Shown here one piece after another: positions 43,572-53,604 of a stretch of DNA of 54,567 nt; position 1 is the stretch's first letter, and each line of letters begins with the position of its first letter. The translations under genes and the position numbers were made by a program. The notes below the pieces were generated by a model. The model saw only the letters and a program-made list of their open reading frames with translations, made no database searches and was not told the DNA's origin. Source of the stretch: Paenibacillus agri (lineage in GTDB: Bacteria > Bacillota > Bacilli > Paenibacillales > Paenibacillaceae); assembly GCF_013359945.1 (NCBI RefSeq), contig NZ_JABWCS010000184.1, forward strand, positions 1 to 54,567, in the 5' to 3' direction.

Positions 43572-44498
43572 ATGAAACTAAACGGAGTGTTCAAGGAACT
43601 GTACAAGAATCGCACCTTGCTGCTCATGTTCCTCCCCGTCGGGGTACTATTCTTGCTTTTTAACTATTTGCCGCTGGCGGGTCTTGTCATCGCTTTCAAA
43701 AATTTCGATTTCTCCAAAGGGATTTTTGGTAGTGAATGGATGAACCCGCTGCTCAGCAATTTTGATTATGTATTCTCTTCACCGGTAGCCTTTCGGGCTA
43801 TCCGCAACACGATTCTGCTCAATGCGCTCTTCATTGCTATAGGGTTAGTGTTTGAAGTAGGATTTGCTCTATTGCTGAATGAGATGCGTAACAAGTATTT
43901 CAAACGGATTACCCAGTCGTTGACCTTTCTACCATTCTTCATTTCCTGGATCGTCGTAGGCGTATTTGCTTACAACCTGCTGAACTTTGAGAACGGTGCA
44001 GTCAACCGCTTTCTGGAATACCTGCATCTGCAGCCGATAGACTTCTATAGCCGGGCCGAGCTGTGGCCAGCCATTCTGACCATTGCAGCACGCTGGAAAA
44101 TAACCGGTTACGGCACGATAGTTTATCTGGCGGCCTTAACCTCTGTTGACAATTCTTATTATGAAGCCGCTTCAATTGACGGAGCTTCCAGATGGCAGCA
44201 GATTCGTTATATCAGTATTCCGATGCTGCGGCCAACGATCATCATCCTGACCCTTCTGGCGGTAGGAAGAATCATGAATGCGGACTTCGGCATGTTCTAT
44301 GCCATGGTAGGGGATGCTTCACTGCTCTTCCCGACCACGGATGTTATTGACACCTTCGTCTACCGGAGCTTGCGTAAATCCGGTGACATCGGGATGGCTT
44401 CCGCTGCGGGCTTCCTTCAGTCCTTTGTCGCCTTCTTCCTGGTGCTTGGCAGCAACTATGCGGCACGCAAAATTGACAAAGACTCAGCGATATTCTAA
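43572..44498 (+). CDS. Sugar ABC transporter permease, LplB type
   Basis: 308 aa from the ATG at 43572 (AAAGGGAAG upstream); the frame is open to 43503 but the extra 23 residues look non-coding. Six membrane helices, LVIAFKNFDFSKGIFGS, EAA loop YYEAASIDGASRWQQI. First gene of importer 3. Confidence 0.88.
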   Translation: MKLNGVFKELYKNRTLLLMFLPVGVLFLLFNYLPLAGLVIAFKNFDFSKGIFGSEWMNPLLSNFDYVFSSPVAFRAIRNTILLNALFIAIGLVFEVGFALLLNEMRNKYFKRITQSLTFLPFFISWIVVGVFAYNLLNFENGAVNRFLEYLHLQPIDFYSRAELWPAILTIAARWKITGYGTIVYLAALTSVDNSYYEAASIDGASRWQQIRYISIPMLRPTIIILTLLAVGRIMNADFGMFYAMVGDASLLFPTTDVIDTFVYRSLRKSGDIGMASAAGFLQSFVAFFLVLGSNYAARKIDKDSAIF

Positions 44499-44584
44499 AG
44501 GCTGTGTGTCCGAGGTGCTAGCTAATCTAATGGAGGCACTTCGGATACCAGGCACATCATACTTTTAGGAGGTCATCCCACACG

Positions 44585-45469
44585 ATGTCAGCACGAAAAT
44601 TTTCCCTCAGCCAGTTTCTTATTGCTCTGGTCATCGGCCTGTTCAGTCTGGCCTGCCTATTCCCGTTCCTGATGGTAGTCTCAGGCTCACTGAGTACAGA
44701 GAAGGACATCATGCAGTATGGTTATTCTCTTTGGCCAAAGACGATTACTTTTGACTCCTACCGAATCCTGCTGCTTGGCTCCAACCGTATATTCCAGGCT
44801 TACGGGGTCAGCACATTCGTTACAATCGTCGGTACCGTATTGTCCCTGTTCCTGACGAGTATGGGCGCTTATGTTATGGCCCGCCGTTCCTTTAAATACC
44901 GGAATATTCTTTCGATCTTCGTCATTATCACCATGCTCTTCAGCGGGGGACTCGTGCCTTGGTATATTATTATCGTCAGATACCTGCACTTGAAAGATAC
45001 GATTTGGGCACTTATTCTGCCGTCTCTGGCTAATGCCTTCAACATGTTCCTCATCAGAAACTTTATGCTCTCCATCCCTGAAGATTTGCACGAATCGGCC
45101 AAAATGGACGGTGCTGGTGAATTCCGCATCTATGCCCGGCTGATCATGCCGCTGGCTTTACCCGTTCTAGCGACTGTTGGTTTGTTCGTAGCCTTGGGCT
45201 ATTGGAACGACTGGTTCCTCGGTCTGATGTTCGTCGATAAGCAGGAGCTTCAGCCATTGCAGCTGTTGCTGCGCACACTGATCTCTAATGTCGAGTTCTT
45301 GAAGAGCTCCAGCAATGCGGCGGCGATGCAGCGGATCTCGACCCAGATTCCTTCCGAGTCGATCAAGATGGCGCTCACAGTCATCACGATTGGCCCGATC
45401 ATTTTCCTCTATCCGTTCTTACAGCGTTACTTTGTAAAAGGCCTCATGGTTGGGGCTGTAAAAGGTTAA
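44585..45469 (+). CDS. Sugar ABC transporter permease, LplC/YtcP type
   Basis: 294 aa. AGGAGG lies about 12 nt before the ATG, slightly far. Six membrane helices, EAA loop HESAKMDGAGEFRIY, C-terminal FVKGLMVGAVKG signature. Pairs with the 43572 permease. Confidence 0.88.
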   Translation: MSARKFSLSQFLIALVIGLFSLACLFPFLMVVSGSLSTEKDIMQYGYSLWPKTITFDSYRILLLGSNRIFQAYGVSTFVTIVGTVLSLFLTSMGAYVMARRSFKYRNILSIFVIITMLFSGGLVPWYIIIVRYLHLKDTIWALILPSLANAFNMFLIRNFMLSIPEDLHESAKMDGAGEFRIYARLIMPLALPVLATVGLFVALGYWNDWFLGLMFVDKQELQPLQLLLRTLISNVEFLKSSSNAAAMQRISTQIPSESIKMALTVITIGPIIFLYPFLQRYFVKGLMVGAVKG

Positions 45470-45524
45470 CTATGCCGACCACGGTCGTATAGTATAAATT
45501 ACATTTCAAAAAGGGGAGATTTGG

Positions 45525-47084
45525 ATGCGCAAAAGCATCGGTAGATTTCAGCTAATCCTAACCGCACTCCTGCTGTTCAGTTTAGTCTTGTCCGCATGTG
45601 GCGGTAGTAACAACAATACCACTTCAAATGCAGGCGAAAAGACGAATGCTGGCGGAGGAAGTGACACAGCAGCAACGAAGACTGAGAATGAAGTTACCCT
45701 TAAATTCTATTTCGGCGGTGATAAGAAGGCTGCCACAGATGAAGTCTGGTCCAAAATCAGTGAGTATGTGAAAGCCAAAGGTCTTAATGTCAAATTTGAC
45801 ATCAACTTTATCCCGTTTGGTGACTTCAAGGAGAAAATGCTCGTTATGGCCGCATCCGGCGATAGCTGGGACATGAACTTTGACGGCGACTGGCTCTCCT
45901 ACAAGCAAATGGCGGCTAAAGGCTCCTATATGGCCCTGAATGATCTGCTGCCGAAATATGCACCTAATCTGGAGAAGAAATACGAAGAGCAGGGTACATT
46001 GGGCGCAGCAACAGTAAACGGCCAAATTGTCGGATTGCCATGGACGATGAAAATGAATGAACGTAAATTTGCCGGCTGGCGTTCGGATCTTGCCGAGAAG
46101 GCAGGCATTAACATTGCGCCGGATTCTATCCAAACGATTGAAGATGTAGACAATCTGCTCCGTGAGTTGAAAAAAGCTTACCCGAACGATAAGCTGTCCC
46201 GTACTACACCGTTGTCCCTCTATTACATCCGCGATGAATGGGTGGACCTGAACTTCCACGGTCTGGGCTTCTACCTGAATGATCCGAAGATTACCGTTCA
46301 ACCAGTTGAACAACAACCGTTCTTCCTGGAGGCTTCGCAGCTGGCGAAGAAATGGTATGATGACAAGCTGATCAACAGAGATGCCATGATTGATAAAGAA
46401 GGCGCTGAAGACCAGTGGAGAAACGGCAAGCTGCTCTTTACCGTGACTTCTCATGAATGGGCTTACGCTGATCCAGGCTTCTCCGATTCTTCCTTTAAAC
46501 AAGGAATGTCGCTCCTTTATCCTGATAAGAAATACGTTAACCGTACCGCTCTTGCTAACGTAGTAGCGATCAATGTGAACTCCAAGAATCCAGACCGTGT
46601 GCTGCGTTTCCTCGATATGGTAGAAACGGATCAAACGCTGTATGATTTGCTGCAATATGGTATCGAAGGCAAAACTTATGTCCTGAACGGAGATGCTGCG
46701 GATTATCCGGAAGGTATGCAGTCCTCTACAAGTAACTATATGGAGTGGGGCGGACAATGGGCATTCTGGAAGCCGCAATTTATGCGCCCAACCACAACGT
46801 ATGCTAAAGATTTCTGGGTGAAGGAAGCAGATTTCGCTAACCAGCCGAACAATGTGAACTCGCCAATCGACGGATTGTTCATTGCTGAAGACAGCATGAA
46901 GAATGAGCTGGCCAAGCGTGACCAAGCTACCGATGAGATTAGCAGACCGATCGAATACGGTATGGTGAAAGATGTTGAGAAATCTGTAGCCGATTATGTT
47001 GAGACTCAAAAGAAGAACGGACTCGATAAAATTATCTCTGAAACACAGAAACAAATTGATGCCTATCTTGCTGCCAAAAAATAA
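45525..47084 (+). CDS. Extracellular solute-binding lipoprotein (sugar importer)
   Basis: 519 aa. AAGGGGAG precedes the ATG. Lipobox LVLSAC with Cys25, then an Asn/Thr/Gly-rich linker. The mature domain parallels the binding protein at 24980 throughout (ATDEVWSKI, YDLLQYGIEGKTYVLNGD, QKQIDAYLAAK). Binding subunit of importer 3, under the probable control of the YesM/YesN pair. A 504-codon antisense frame over it is a shadow. Confidence 0.88.
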   Translation: MRKSIGRFQLILTALLLFSLVLSACGGSNNNTTSNAGEKTNAGGGSDTAATKTENEVTLKFYFGGDKKAATDEVWSKISEYVKAKGLNVKFDINFIPFGDFKEKMLVMAASGDSWDMNFDGDWLSYKQMAAKGSYMALNDLLPKYAPNLEKKYEEQGTLGAATVNGQIVGLPWTMKMNERKFAGWRSDLAEKAGINIAPDSIQTIEDVDNLLRELKKAYPNDKLSRTTPLSLYYIRDEWVDLNFHGLGFYLNDPKITVQPVEQQPFFLEASQLAKKWYDDKLINRDAMIDKEGAEDQWRNGKLLFTVTSHEWAYADPGFSDSSFKQGMSLLYPDKKYVNRTALANVVAINVNSKNPDRVLRFLDMVETDQTLYDLLQYGIEGKTYVLNGDAADYPEGMQSSTSNYMEWGGQWAFWKPQFMRPTTTYAKDFWVKEADFANQPNNVNSPIDGLFIAEDSMKNELAKRDQATDEISRPIEYGMVKDVEKSVADYVETQKKNGLDKIISETQKQIDAYLAAKK

Positions 47085-47094
47085 AGCTTGCGGC

Positions 47095-47132
47095 AAACAG
47101 GAAGCCGCCTTGGGGTGTGCTTCCTGTTTTTT
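47095..47132 (+). terminator. Rho-independent terminator of importer operon 3
   Basis: Perfect 11-bp stem AAACAGGAAGC / GCTTCCTGTTT (47095-47105, 47119-47129) followed by TTT. It separates the importer from the giant SLH gene. Confidence 0.85.
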
Positions 47133-47194
47133 AGTCATAGCGTCATTGTCTATCCGCGGGAATGAATGGCCAATAAACTATTGGAGGTGCGTTT

Positions 47195-50100
47195 GTGAGT
47201 ACAAATCGATCATGGGTCAAGCTCCGGGTACAGGTATCACGGGTACTTGCGGCCCTGCTGCTGGTGTCCAGTATCCAGCTTCCTCTGGGCACGGTAAAGG
47301 CTGACGCCAACGCTGTGCATGTTAGCTTGGGAGAAACACCGGTTGAGGAGGGGCTATCCGCTAGGGCAGGTGATACTACCGACGGTCTGAAGACCGGAAC
47401 GGTTACCGGAGTCACCTATTGGGAGACTGGCAAGGACCTCGGTACAAGCTACATCTATCTGGACGTGGACAACGATTATTTGTATGACAGCAATGATTAC
47501 GATGTGGATGTCACTGTAGATTATTATGACGAGGGCAGCGGAAAGTTTGTTCTGCAATATGATGCCCAGACGGCAGCCTTCAAAGATGGAACTGTGTTTC
47601 AGTATGGCGACTCCAAGACCTGGAAAAGTCATACCTTCACACTGAAGGATGCCAAATTTGCAGACCGCACGAACGGAGCGGATATGCGGCTCAGTGTGGA
47701 AGGCGGGGGCATTGATGCTGCGGCTAACAAAGACCTTAAGGTTGCTGGTGTTACAGTTTCCAAGAAACTGAAAGCGGATTCAAATAAACAGGTCGCTATC
47801 AAGTTGGGGGCACAAGTCGACTCTAACGGTATTACCGCGAGACCTGGAGATGGACCAGCTACAGGTCTTTTGACTGGAACAAGGGACGGCAAAACTTACT
47901 GGCAGACGAATCAAAATGTAAGCTCGTCGGATCCGGGACAGAACGTCCTCTACTTCTATTTTAATGTGGGCGACGATTACTTGTATCAGAATACCGATCA
48001 GGATGTATTTGTAACAGTGGAATACTACGATCGCGGCAATGGTAGCATGGTTCTGCAGTATGATGCAGAGTCAGCGCATTTTAAAGATGCACCATTATTC
48101 ACTTATAAAAATACAAATACTTGGAAGACACATACCTACAAATTAAGCGATGCTTATTTTGGTAACGGCACTAACGGTGGCGACTTCCGGCTTGGTGTTA
48201 GTGGCGCAGGCGCTCCGGCAGGTAATCCGGAACTGATCTTGGCTTCGGTAACGATCACGAAAGCTCCGCGCACTGCTGTGGATGCGCAGACCAAGGTATA
48301 CACAACGAATTATGCAACACAGGATGTAGTTATAGCCGATGGCAGTGTCAAGGATTTTGGTGCTGTCGGGGATGGCGTTAAGGATGATACGCAGGCGTTC
48401 CAGGATGCCTTGACCGCAGCGGGCAACCGTGGAGGCGGGGTAGTCTTTGCGCCAGAAGGCCATTACAAGATTACCAGTAATCTCATCATTCCAACTGGCG
48501 TTACACTCCGCGGTGACTGGGTAAACCCTGACACAGTTAATAAGCAAGTAAAGGGTACGGTTCTCGAAGCTTACGGTGGTAGAGGAGATGCTGAAGCGCC
48601 AAGTTTCCTGCAGCTCGCTCCTTCCAGTGGTGTTACGAATCTATCGGTTTGGTATCCGGAGCAATCGGCAGAGCAGCCGGTCCTCTATCCATGGACCTTT
48701 GAGCAGCTCTCAGGTGATAGCGCTACCATTCAGAATGTGACAATGGTCAACTCCTATAATGGTATCAAAATCGGTCCGATCTGGAATGAGCTTCATTATG
48801 TCAAAAATGTATTCGGTACCGTACTGAACACCGGGATTTTCCTGGACTTCACCACAGATATCGGACGCCTTGAGCATGTTCGTCTAGCTCCTGATTATTG
48901 GTCCGGTTCCGGTCTGGCCGGGTCTCCGCAGAAGGAGCAATTGACGAATTATCTTACAGGCCATGCCGAAGGGATTGTCATGGGCCGTTCGGACTGGGAA
49001 TATATGTCGGACATTTATCTGTCGGGCTTCAAGACCGGGATGCGCGTGACTACCAGAACGGATAGCCTGGAAACGGCAAATGCCCAGCTCTACAAAATCA
49101 ATATTGAGCATTCCCAGGTAGCGCTCAAGATTGAAGGCGTCAATGATTATGGTCTGCTGGTGACTGACAGCAGCTTTAAAGCCGATGTCGGAGCCAATCC
49201 AATTGCCATTCAAGCTACGCCTGGGTTCCGCTCCATCGTCCAGTTCAACCAGGTGACGATCGGCGGTCAGCCGCATCAGGCAGTCGTCAATGAAGGAACG
49301 GGTATTCTTTCTTTTGAAAATAGTACTTTCGAGAACTGGGATGACCAGGCTGGCGGCTATGCTATTGTGGCCAAGGGCGGCTCGCTTATTCTTGGTCAGT
49401 CCACCTTCGACAAGCCGTCAAATCACATCTTACTTCAAGATACTGTGGCTGAAGTGAATGCTGTCAATTCCGGCTATGAGGGTCAGCTTCAGGTGAAGAA
49501 TGAGAGCGAAGGCGCGCAGCTGAACATTCACCAGGATGACAAGTACAGCCTGGAGGCACTGCCAGAAGTAGCAGCTCTTGATCTGGCACAGCAGCCGAAG
49601 CCGGCAACAAACGGATTATACAATGTAACTGAACAACTTTACGGAGCTGATAAAAGCGGCCAAATCGACGCAGCTGCCATTGTGCAGCAGGCCCTTAATG
49701 ATGCGAAGCTTGCCGGCGGCGGCACCGTGTATTTGCCAGCAGGGATCTACCGGTTGAACTCACCTATTACTGTGCCAAGTGGTGTTGAGCTGAGAGGATC
49801 ATGGGATGTGCCCCATCATACGATTGGTGGCGGAACGGTGTTCTTCACCAATTATGGGGAAAATGATCCCGATGGCACACCACTGATCACTCTGGAAGCC
49901 TCCTCGGGGGTCAGAGGCTTGTCTGTTTATTATGACAAGCAGAACTGGAACACAGTGAAGCCTTATTCCTGGACGATTCAGGGGAAAGGCCATGGCGTGT
50001 ACGCCATCAATACGACTTTGATCAACTCTTATCAAGGGATTGATTTTGGCAGCTATGATACCAGTGGACATTATATTGATTATGTCGCCGGTTCTCCGCT

Positions 50101-53100
50101 TAAAGAAGGGATCTTCCTCGGCGGCGGAGCAGAAGGCGGAATGGTCCGCAATGTCCAGTTTAACCCGCACTATTATGGAAGGAACAATTATCCGAATCAT
50201 CCTGAAAGCGGCGAGGACTTCAATAAAGTCTGGAACTACCAGAAGGATCATCTGGATGCCTTCCGCGTAGGACATGTGAAGCAGGAGACCATCTTCAATA
50301 CTTTTGTTTACGGTTCAATGTATGGCATTCATTTCGAGGAGCAGAATGGCTCTGGTCCGGAAGCGGTTGTCATCGGTCACGGAACGGATGGTAGTAAAAA
50401 AGGTGCCGTTATTGACAGTGCGGGTCCAGCAGGACTTTCCCTGATCAATACCGAGCTTGTATCGATGAGCAGCTCGGATAAAGTATATGTCGTAGTCGGC
50501 GAAGGCTTTGACTCCAAAGTTACGCTCTTCAACACTTCTATGTGGGGAGATACGACCCGTTCCTTCGATATTCACGCGGGAACCGTACGTATTCAGCAAG
50601 CTAACTTCACTACTGTTGGAGAACGGGGAATCAATGCTCTGGGCGGGGATACCGCATTATACAATTCCTACTTCCAACAGCCGCGCACTACACATGTCTA
50701 TGCTGGGCCGGATATTAGCAAGCTGGTGATTTCTAACAACCTTTTCAAAGGTGGCATGCAGCTGGTTAACGAAGCTGTGAGTAAAGTATTTGGCACTAAT
50801 CTGGTTCCGGTTGCCCTGGGCATTAAACGTAGTCCGTTCAATGCTAGTGAACCAGACAAAGCGAACAGCGTGCTCACCGTAACTAATGTAACAGAAGAAC
50901 AGCCGCTGAGCGGGCGTCTGGAGTTACTGCAGCCTGCCGGATATGCCGGGAAGCTCAAGCCTGTCCGATTTGAAGGTATTGCTCTGGGACAGTCTTTGGA
51001 GATTGCCTTGCCATTCCTGTCCAGTGACACACTGAAATACCGTGTCACACTGGATGATGGCTATACTTATACAACTTCTGTCAGACTGGCACAGTCCTTT
51101 GCCGAGCGTAATGGAGCGGAATCGACGGTTACTCCGACGATTGAATTGTCCAGCATTGACCAATATTCCAGTGTAGGAGGTCAATGGAAAGGCACAGACG
51201 ATCTCAGCGCCCATGCATCTGTAAGCTGGGATACCCAGAATCTGTACACCACGATTGTTGTGAAGGACGATGTGCATGCACAGACCTGGAGTGGCGGGGA
51301 TATCTGGCAGGGCGACAGCATCCAGCTTGGCATTGATCTGTCCAAGAAAGATGGATCGGCCAGCAAAAATGTAAATGAGCTGGGCTTTGCCCTGAATAAT
51401 CAAGGTAGTGTTACTAAGTGGAGATGGAGAGCACCGGAAGGGGTGCAAACCGGGGCGTTTAATAATGCCCAGGCAGACATTACCCGTGACGAATCCACCC
51501 ATCTGACCACCTATAACCTGAAGATTCCGTTCAGTGAGCTGCACAAACCTGGATATACCTTCTCGCCTTCCGATGTGATCGGCTTCACGCTCTTGATCAA
51601 CGAGAACGACGGAGCAGGTCGTGCCGGATTCATGGAGTACAATCAAGGCATTGGCTCCAGCAAGGATGCAACACTGTATGGCGATCTGATTCTGCTGGAC
51701 AGCGCTTATGCCGGTCTGCTAGAGCAATCGGCAACAGCACAGGTTGCGCAAGCAGAGACGCATAAGGATATCACCCATAAGGATTCAGCAGCCAATTTTG
51801 TTAGTCTGCTGCCTGAAGGTCCGGTGAAGACTACATTGATTGCCCGGTTGGCAGCGATCGGAGGCTCGGTCGATCCCGGACCTGGCACTGATCCGGGCAC
51901 TGACCCGGGGAATCCAAATCCAGGGAATCCAAATCCGGGCACTGATCCGGGGGGACAAAAGCCGGAACCCGGCACAGAAACGCCGTCTACCAGCAATCCA
52001 AGTTCGGGATCTTCATCCTCTGTCCCTGCGGCTTCCGGAAGCAAGACATCCATCACTCTGCGGGGAGATGGAACTGTCGAAGTAAAGACCGTACCTGTAG
52101 TGGATAGCGCAGCGCAATCGGCGAAGGCCGTTGTGGCATCATCGGAGCTTACAAGCGCTTTTGCTCAGGCTAAGCCTGATAAGAATGGGGTAAAACATGT
52201 ATCTGTTCAGGTAGCATCAGCCAGCGGAGCCAAAGGCTATAGTATTGAGCTTCCTACTGCCTTCGTTGCCGCGGGTTCTCCAGATCAAGTGCTGGAGCTT
52301 GTACTGCCGACGGGAACACTTACTCTGCCGGGCAATCTGCTGGCATCCCTGAGTAAGGAGCTGGATACGACAGTAACCTTCTCCTTGCGAGAGGCTGACC
52401 GCACAAAATGGAGCAAGGACCTGCAATCTAAACTGGGTAGTCGCCCGGCAGTAGAACTGTCCATTTTGTCGGGGAACAAGACTCTTGCGTGGAGCGACAA
52501 GAATTCGAAGCTTACTCTGTCGTTACCTTACGTGCTCTCTGGCACCGAGCAAGCCCAAGCATCCGGCCTTGGAATTTGGAAAATTCTGCAGGATAAGCAG
52601 GGTGAAGCCGTAGCTGGAGCGAAATACGCAGACGGAACGGTTCAATTCAAGGTAACAGAAACAGGTCAATATGCGGTTGTTTTAACCGCGCCAATTTTTG
52701 CGGATTTGAGCAGTGTTCCTTGGGCGCAAGAAGCCATTGAACAACTCGCAGCTAAAGGAATCATACAAGGCGTGTCTGCTTCAGCCTTCAATCCAGAGGC
52801 ACAGATCAAACGGGCAGACTTCGTGAAGTTGCTCGTGGACACTCTTGGCTTGACCGCAACCACCACTGCTAGTTTCAGTGATGTGGAGCAGGACGCTTAC
52901 TACGCCGAAGCAGTGAGTATAGCCAAGGCTCTTGGTCTTGCAACGGGTTCCGGTGATGGTGCATTCCTGCCGAATGCGGCCATCAGCCGTGAAGAGGCAG
53001 CGGTCTTCATTGACCGTGCACTGAAGCTCCAGAAGATTGAGCTGGCGCAAGCCGGCACAAGCACACTGGGCGACTTCAAGGATTCCAGCCTTATCGCGGG

Positions 53101-53233
53101 CTATGCCCGAGGCAGCATTGGAACACTGGTGGAAGCCGGTCTGCTGCAGGGTAGCGGTAGCAGCCTGAATCCTAAAGGCAAGCTGACACGCGCAGAAACT
53201 TCCGTGCTGTTGTACCGGATTTATAGCCTGTAA
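47195..53233 (+). CDS. Giant SLH-anchored beta-helix (pectate-lyase-like) protein
   Basis: 2,012 aa from the GTG at 47195 (GGAGGTG upstream). Order: signal peptide (cut near ADA, residue ~37); two homologous beta-sandwich units (~41-190, ~199-357) with TYW, DNDYLYxxxDxDVxVTV-like and LQYDAxxAxFKD motifs; two Pectate_lyase_3-type beta-helices, each opening with GxVGDG or YGADKSG text (~385-800 and ~815-1260); a CBM9-like domain (~1313-1500); a PGTDPG/NPNPG/Ser-rich linker (~1558-1605); a linker-following beta-domain; and three SLH domains (~1834-2012, last DFKDSSLIAGYARGSIG). It is exported and bound to cell-wall polymer. A polysaccharide lyase or hydrolase role is likely, but catalytic residues were not identified. 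Confidence 0.9.
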   Translation: MSTNRSWVKLRVQVSRVLAALLLVSSIQLPLGTVKADANAVHVSLGETPVEEGLSARAGDTTDGLKTGTVTGVTYWETGKDLGTSYIYLDVDNDYLYDSNDYDVDVTVDYYDEGSGKFVLQYDAQTAAFKDGTVFQYGDSKTWKSHTFTLKDAKFADRTNGADMRLSVEGGGIDAAANKDLKVAGVTVSKKLKADSNKQVAIKLGAQVDSNGITARPGDGPATGLLTGTRDGKTYWQTNQNVSSSDPGQNVLYFYFNVGDDYLYQNTDQDVFVTVEYYDRGNGSMVLQYDAESAHFKDAPLFTYKNTNTWKTHTYKLSDAYFGNGTNGGDFRLGVSGAGAPAGNPELILASVTITKAPRTAVDAQTKVYTTNYATQDVVIADGSVKDFGAVGDGVKDDTQAFQDALTAAGNRGGGVVFAPEGHYKITSNLIIPTGVTLRGDWVNPDTVNKQVKGTVLEAYGGRGDAEAPSFLQLAPSSGVTNLSVWYPEQSAEQPVLYPWTFEQLSGDSATIQNVTMVNSYNGIKIGPIWNELHYVKNVFGTVLNTGIFLDFTTDIGRLEHVRLAPDYWSGSGLAGSPQKEQLTNYLTGHAEGIVMGRSDWEYMSDIYLSGFKTGMRVTTRTDSLETANAQLYKINIEHSQVALKIEGVNDYGLLVTDSSFKADVGANPIAIQATPGFRSIVQFNQVTIGGQPHQAVVNEGTGILSFENSTFENWDDQAGGYAIVAKGGSLILGQSTFDKPSNHILLQDTVAEVNAVNSGYEGQLQVKNESEGAQLNIHQDDKYSLEALPEVAALDLAQQPKPATNGLYNVTEQLYGADKSGQIDAAAIVQQALNDAKLAGGGTVYLPAGIYRLNSPITVPSGVELRGSWDVPHHTIGGGTVFFTNYGENDPDGTPLITLEASSGVRGLSVYYDKQNWNTVKPYSWTIQGKGHGVYAINTTLINSYQGIDFGSYDTSGHYIDYVAGSPLKEGIFLGGGAEGGMVRNVQFNPHYYGRNNYPNHPESGEDFNKVWNYQKDHLDAFRVGHVKQETIFNTFVYGSMYGIHFEEQNGSGPEAVVIGHGTDGSKKGAVIDSAGPAGLSLINTELVSMSSSDKVYVVVGEGFDSKVTLFNTSMWGDTTRSFDIHAGTVRIQQANFTTVGERGINALGGDTALYNSYFQQPRTTHVYAGPDISKLVISNNLFKGGMQLVNEAVSKVFGTNLVPVALGIKRSPFNASEPDKANSVLTVTNVTEEQPLSGRLELLQPAGYAGKLKPVRFEGIALGQSLEIALPFLSSDTLKYRVTLDDGYTYTTSVRLAQSFAERNGAESTVTPTIELSSIDQYSSVGGQWKGTDDLSAHASVSWDTQNLYTTIVVKDDVHAQTWSGGDIWQGDSIQLGIDLSKKDGSASKNVNELGFALNNQGSVTKWRWRAPEGVQTGAFNNAQADITRDESTHLTTYNLKIPFSELHKPGYTFSPSDVIGFTLLINENDGAGRAGFMEYNQGIGSSKDATLYGDLILLDSAYAGLLEQSATAQVAQAETHKDITHKDSAANFVSLLPEGPVKTTLIARLAAIGGSVDPGPGTDPGTDPGNPNPGNPNPGTDPGGQKPEPGTETPSTSNPSSGSSSSVPAASGSKTSITLRGDGTVEVKTVPVVDSAAQSAKAVVASSELTSAFAQAKPDKNGVKHVSVQVASASGAKGYSIELPTAFVAAGSPDQVLELVLPTGTLTLPGNLLASLSKELDTTVTFSLREADRTKWSKDLQSKLGSRPAVELSILSGNKTLAWSDKNSKLTLSLPYVLSGTEQAQASGLGIWKILQDKQGEAVAGAKYADGTVQFKVTETGQYAVVLTAPIFADLSSVPWAQEAIEQLAAKGIIQGVSASAFNPEAQIKRADFVKLLVDTLGLTATTTASFSDVEQDAYYAEAVSIAKALGLATGSGDGAFLPNAAISREEAAVFIDRALKLQKIELAQAGTSTLGDFKDSSLIAGYARGSIGTLVEAGLLQGSGSSLNPKGKLTRAETSVLLYRIYSL

Positions 53234-53292
53234 TGCCCGACTTTCAAATGCTTGAATAGGAAGGCTGTGTAAGTAAAAGGTTAAAGGTCTAT

Positions 53293-53345
53293 AAAAAGGC
53301 GCCCTGAACAGTCCGTATATCGGTTGTTCGGGGCCCCTTTTGTTT
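53293..53345 (+). terminator. Terminator of the SLH protein gene
   Basis: AAAAGG-CG-CCCTGAACA pairs with TGTTCGGGG-CC-CCTTTT, and TTTTGTTT follows. It is a strong stem with a short internal mismatch. Confidence 0.75.
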
Positions 53346-53604
53346 GAAGGAGTTTAAGTAGTATGCGGAAAAAGGAAGTTCTAAAAGCGATAGCTCTAAA
53401 GAATGGCTAAAAACGAAGAGCAGCGATTCTCCAATAACGGGATCGCTGCTCTGTTAGCTTTTACAGTTTTGAAAATGAAGAGAGTCTGTCTCCGCTCGCA
53501 GAGAACCCAATAAAGGATTAGACTGGCCGATAGCCATTACTCTAACGGGCAGGATAGTTCCAATATGTGGTATTCTAAGGTAAGGGATTTGAACAGGGGG
53601 GGCA
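53346..53604. other. Gene-free stretch with a hairpin and a 15-codon frame
   Basis: Holds an 11-bp hairpin AGAGCAGCGAT / ATCGCTGCTCT (53417-53427, 53442-53452) followed by GTTAGCTTTT, a possible terminator. Before it, a 15-codon frame (53363-53410, MRKKEVLKAIALKNG) follows GAAGGAG; it may be a leader peptide or the leftover 5' end of a lost gene, and is too short to call. Nothing else recognisable. Confidence 0.35.

Noticed and set aside
45624..47138. 504-codon antisense frame over the binding-protein gene
   Set aside because: It mirrors a well-supported lipoprotein gene, has no ribosome site and no protein family features; codon bias of the sense gene explains it.
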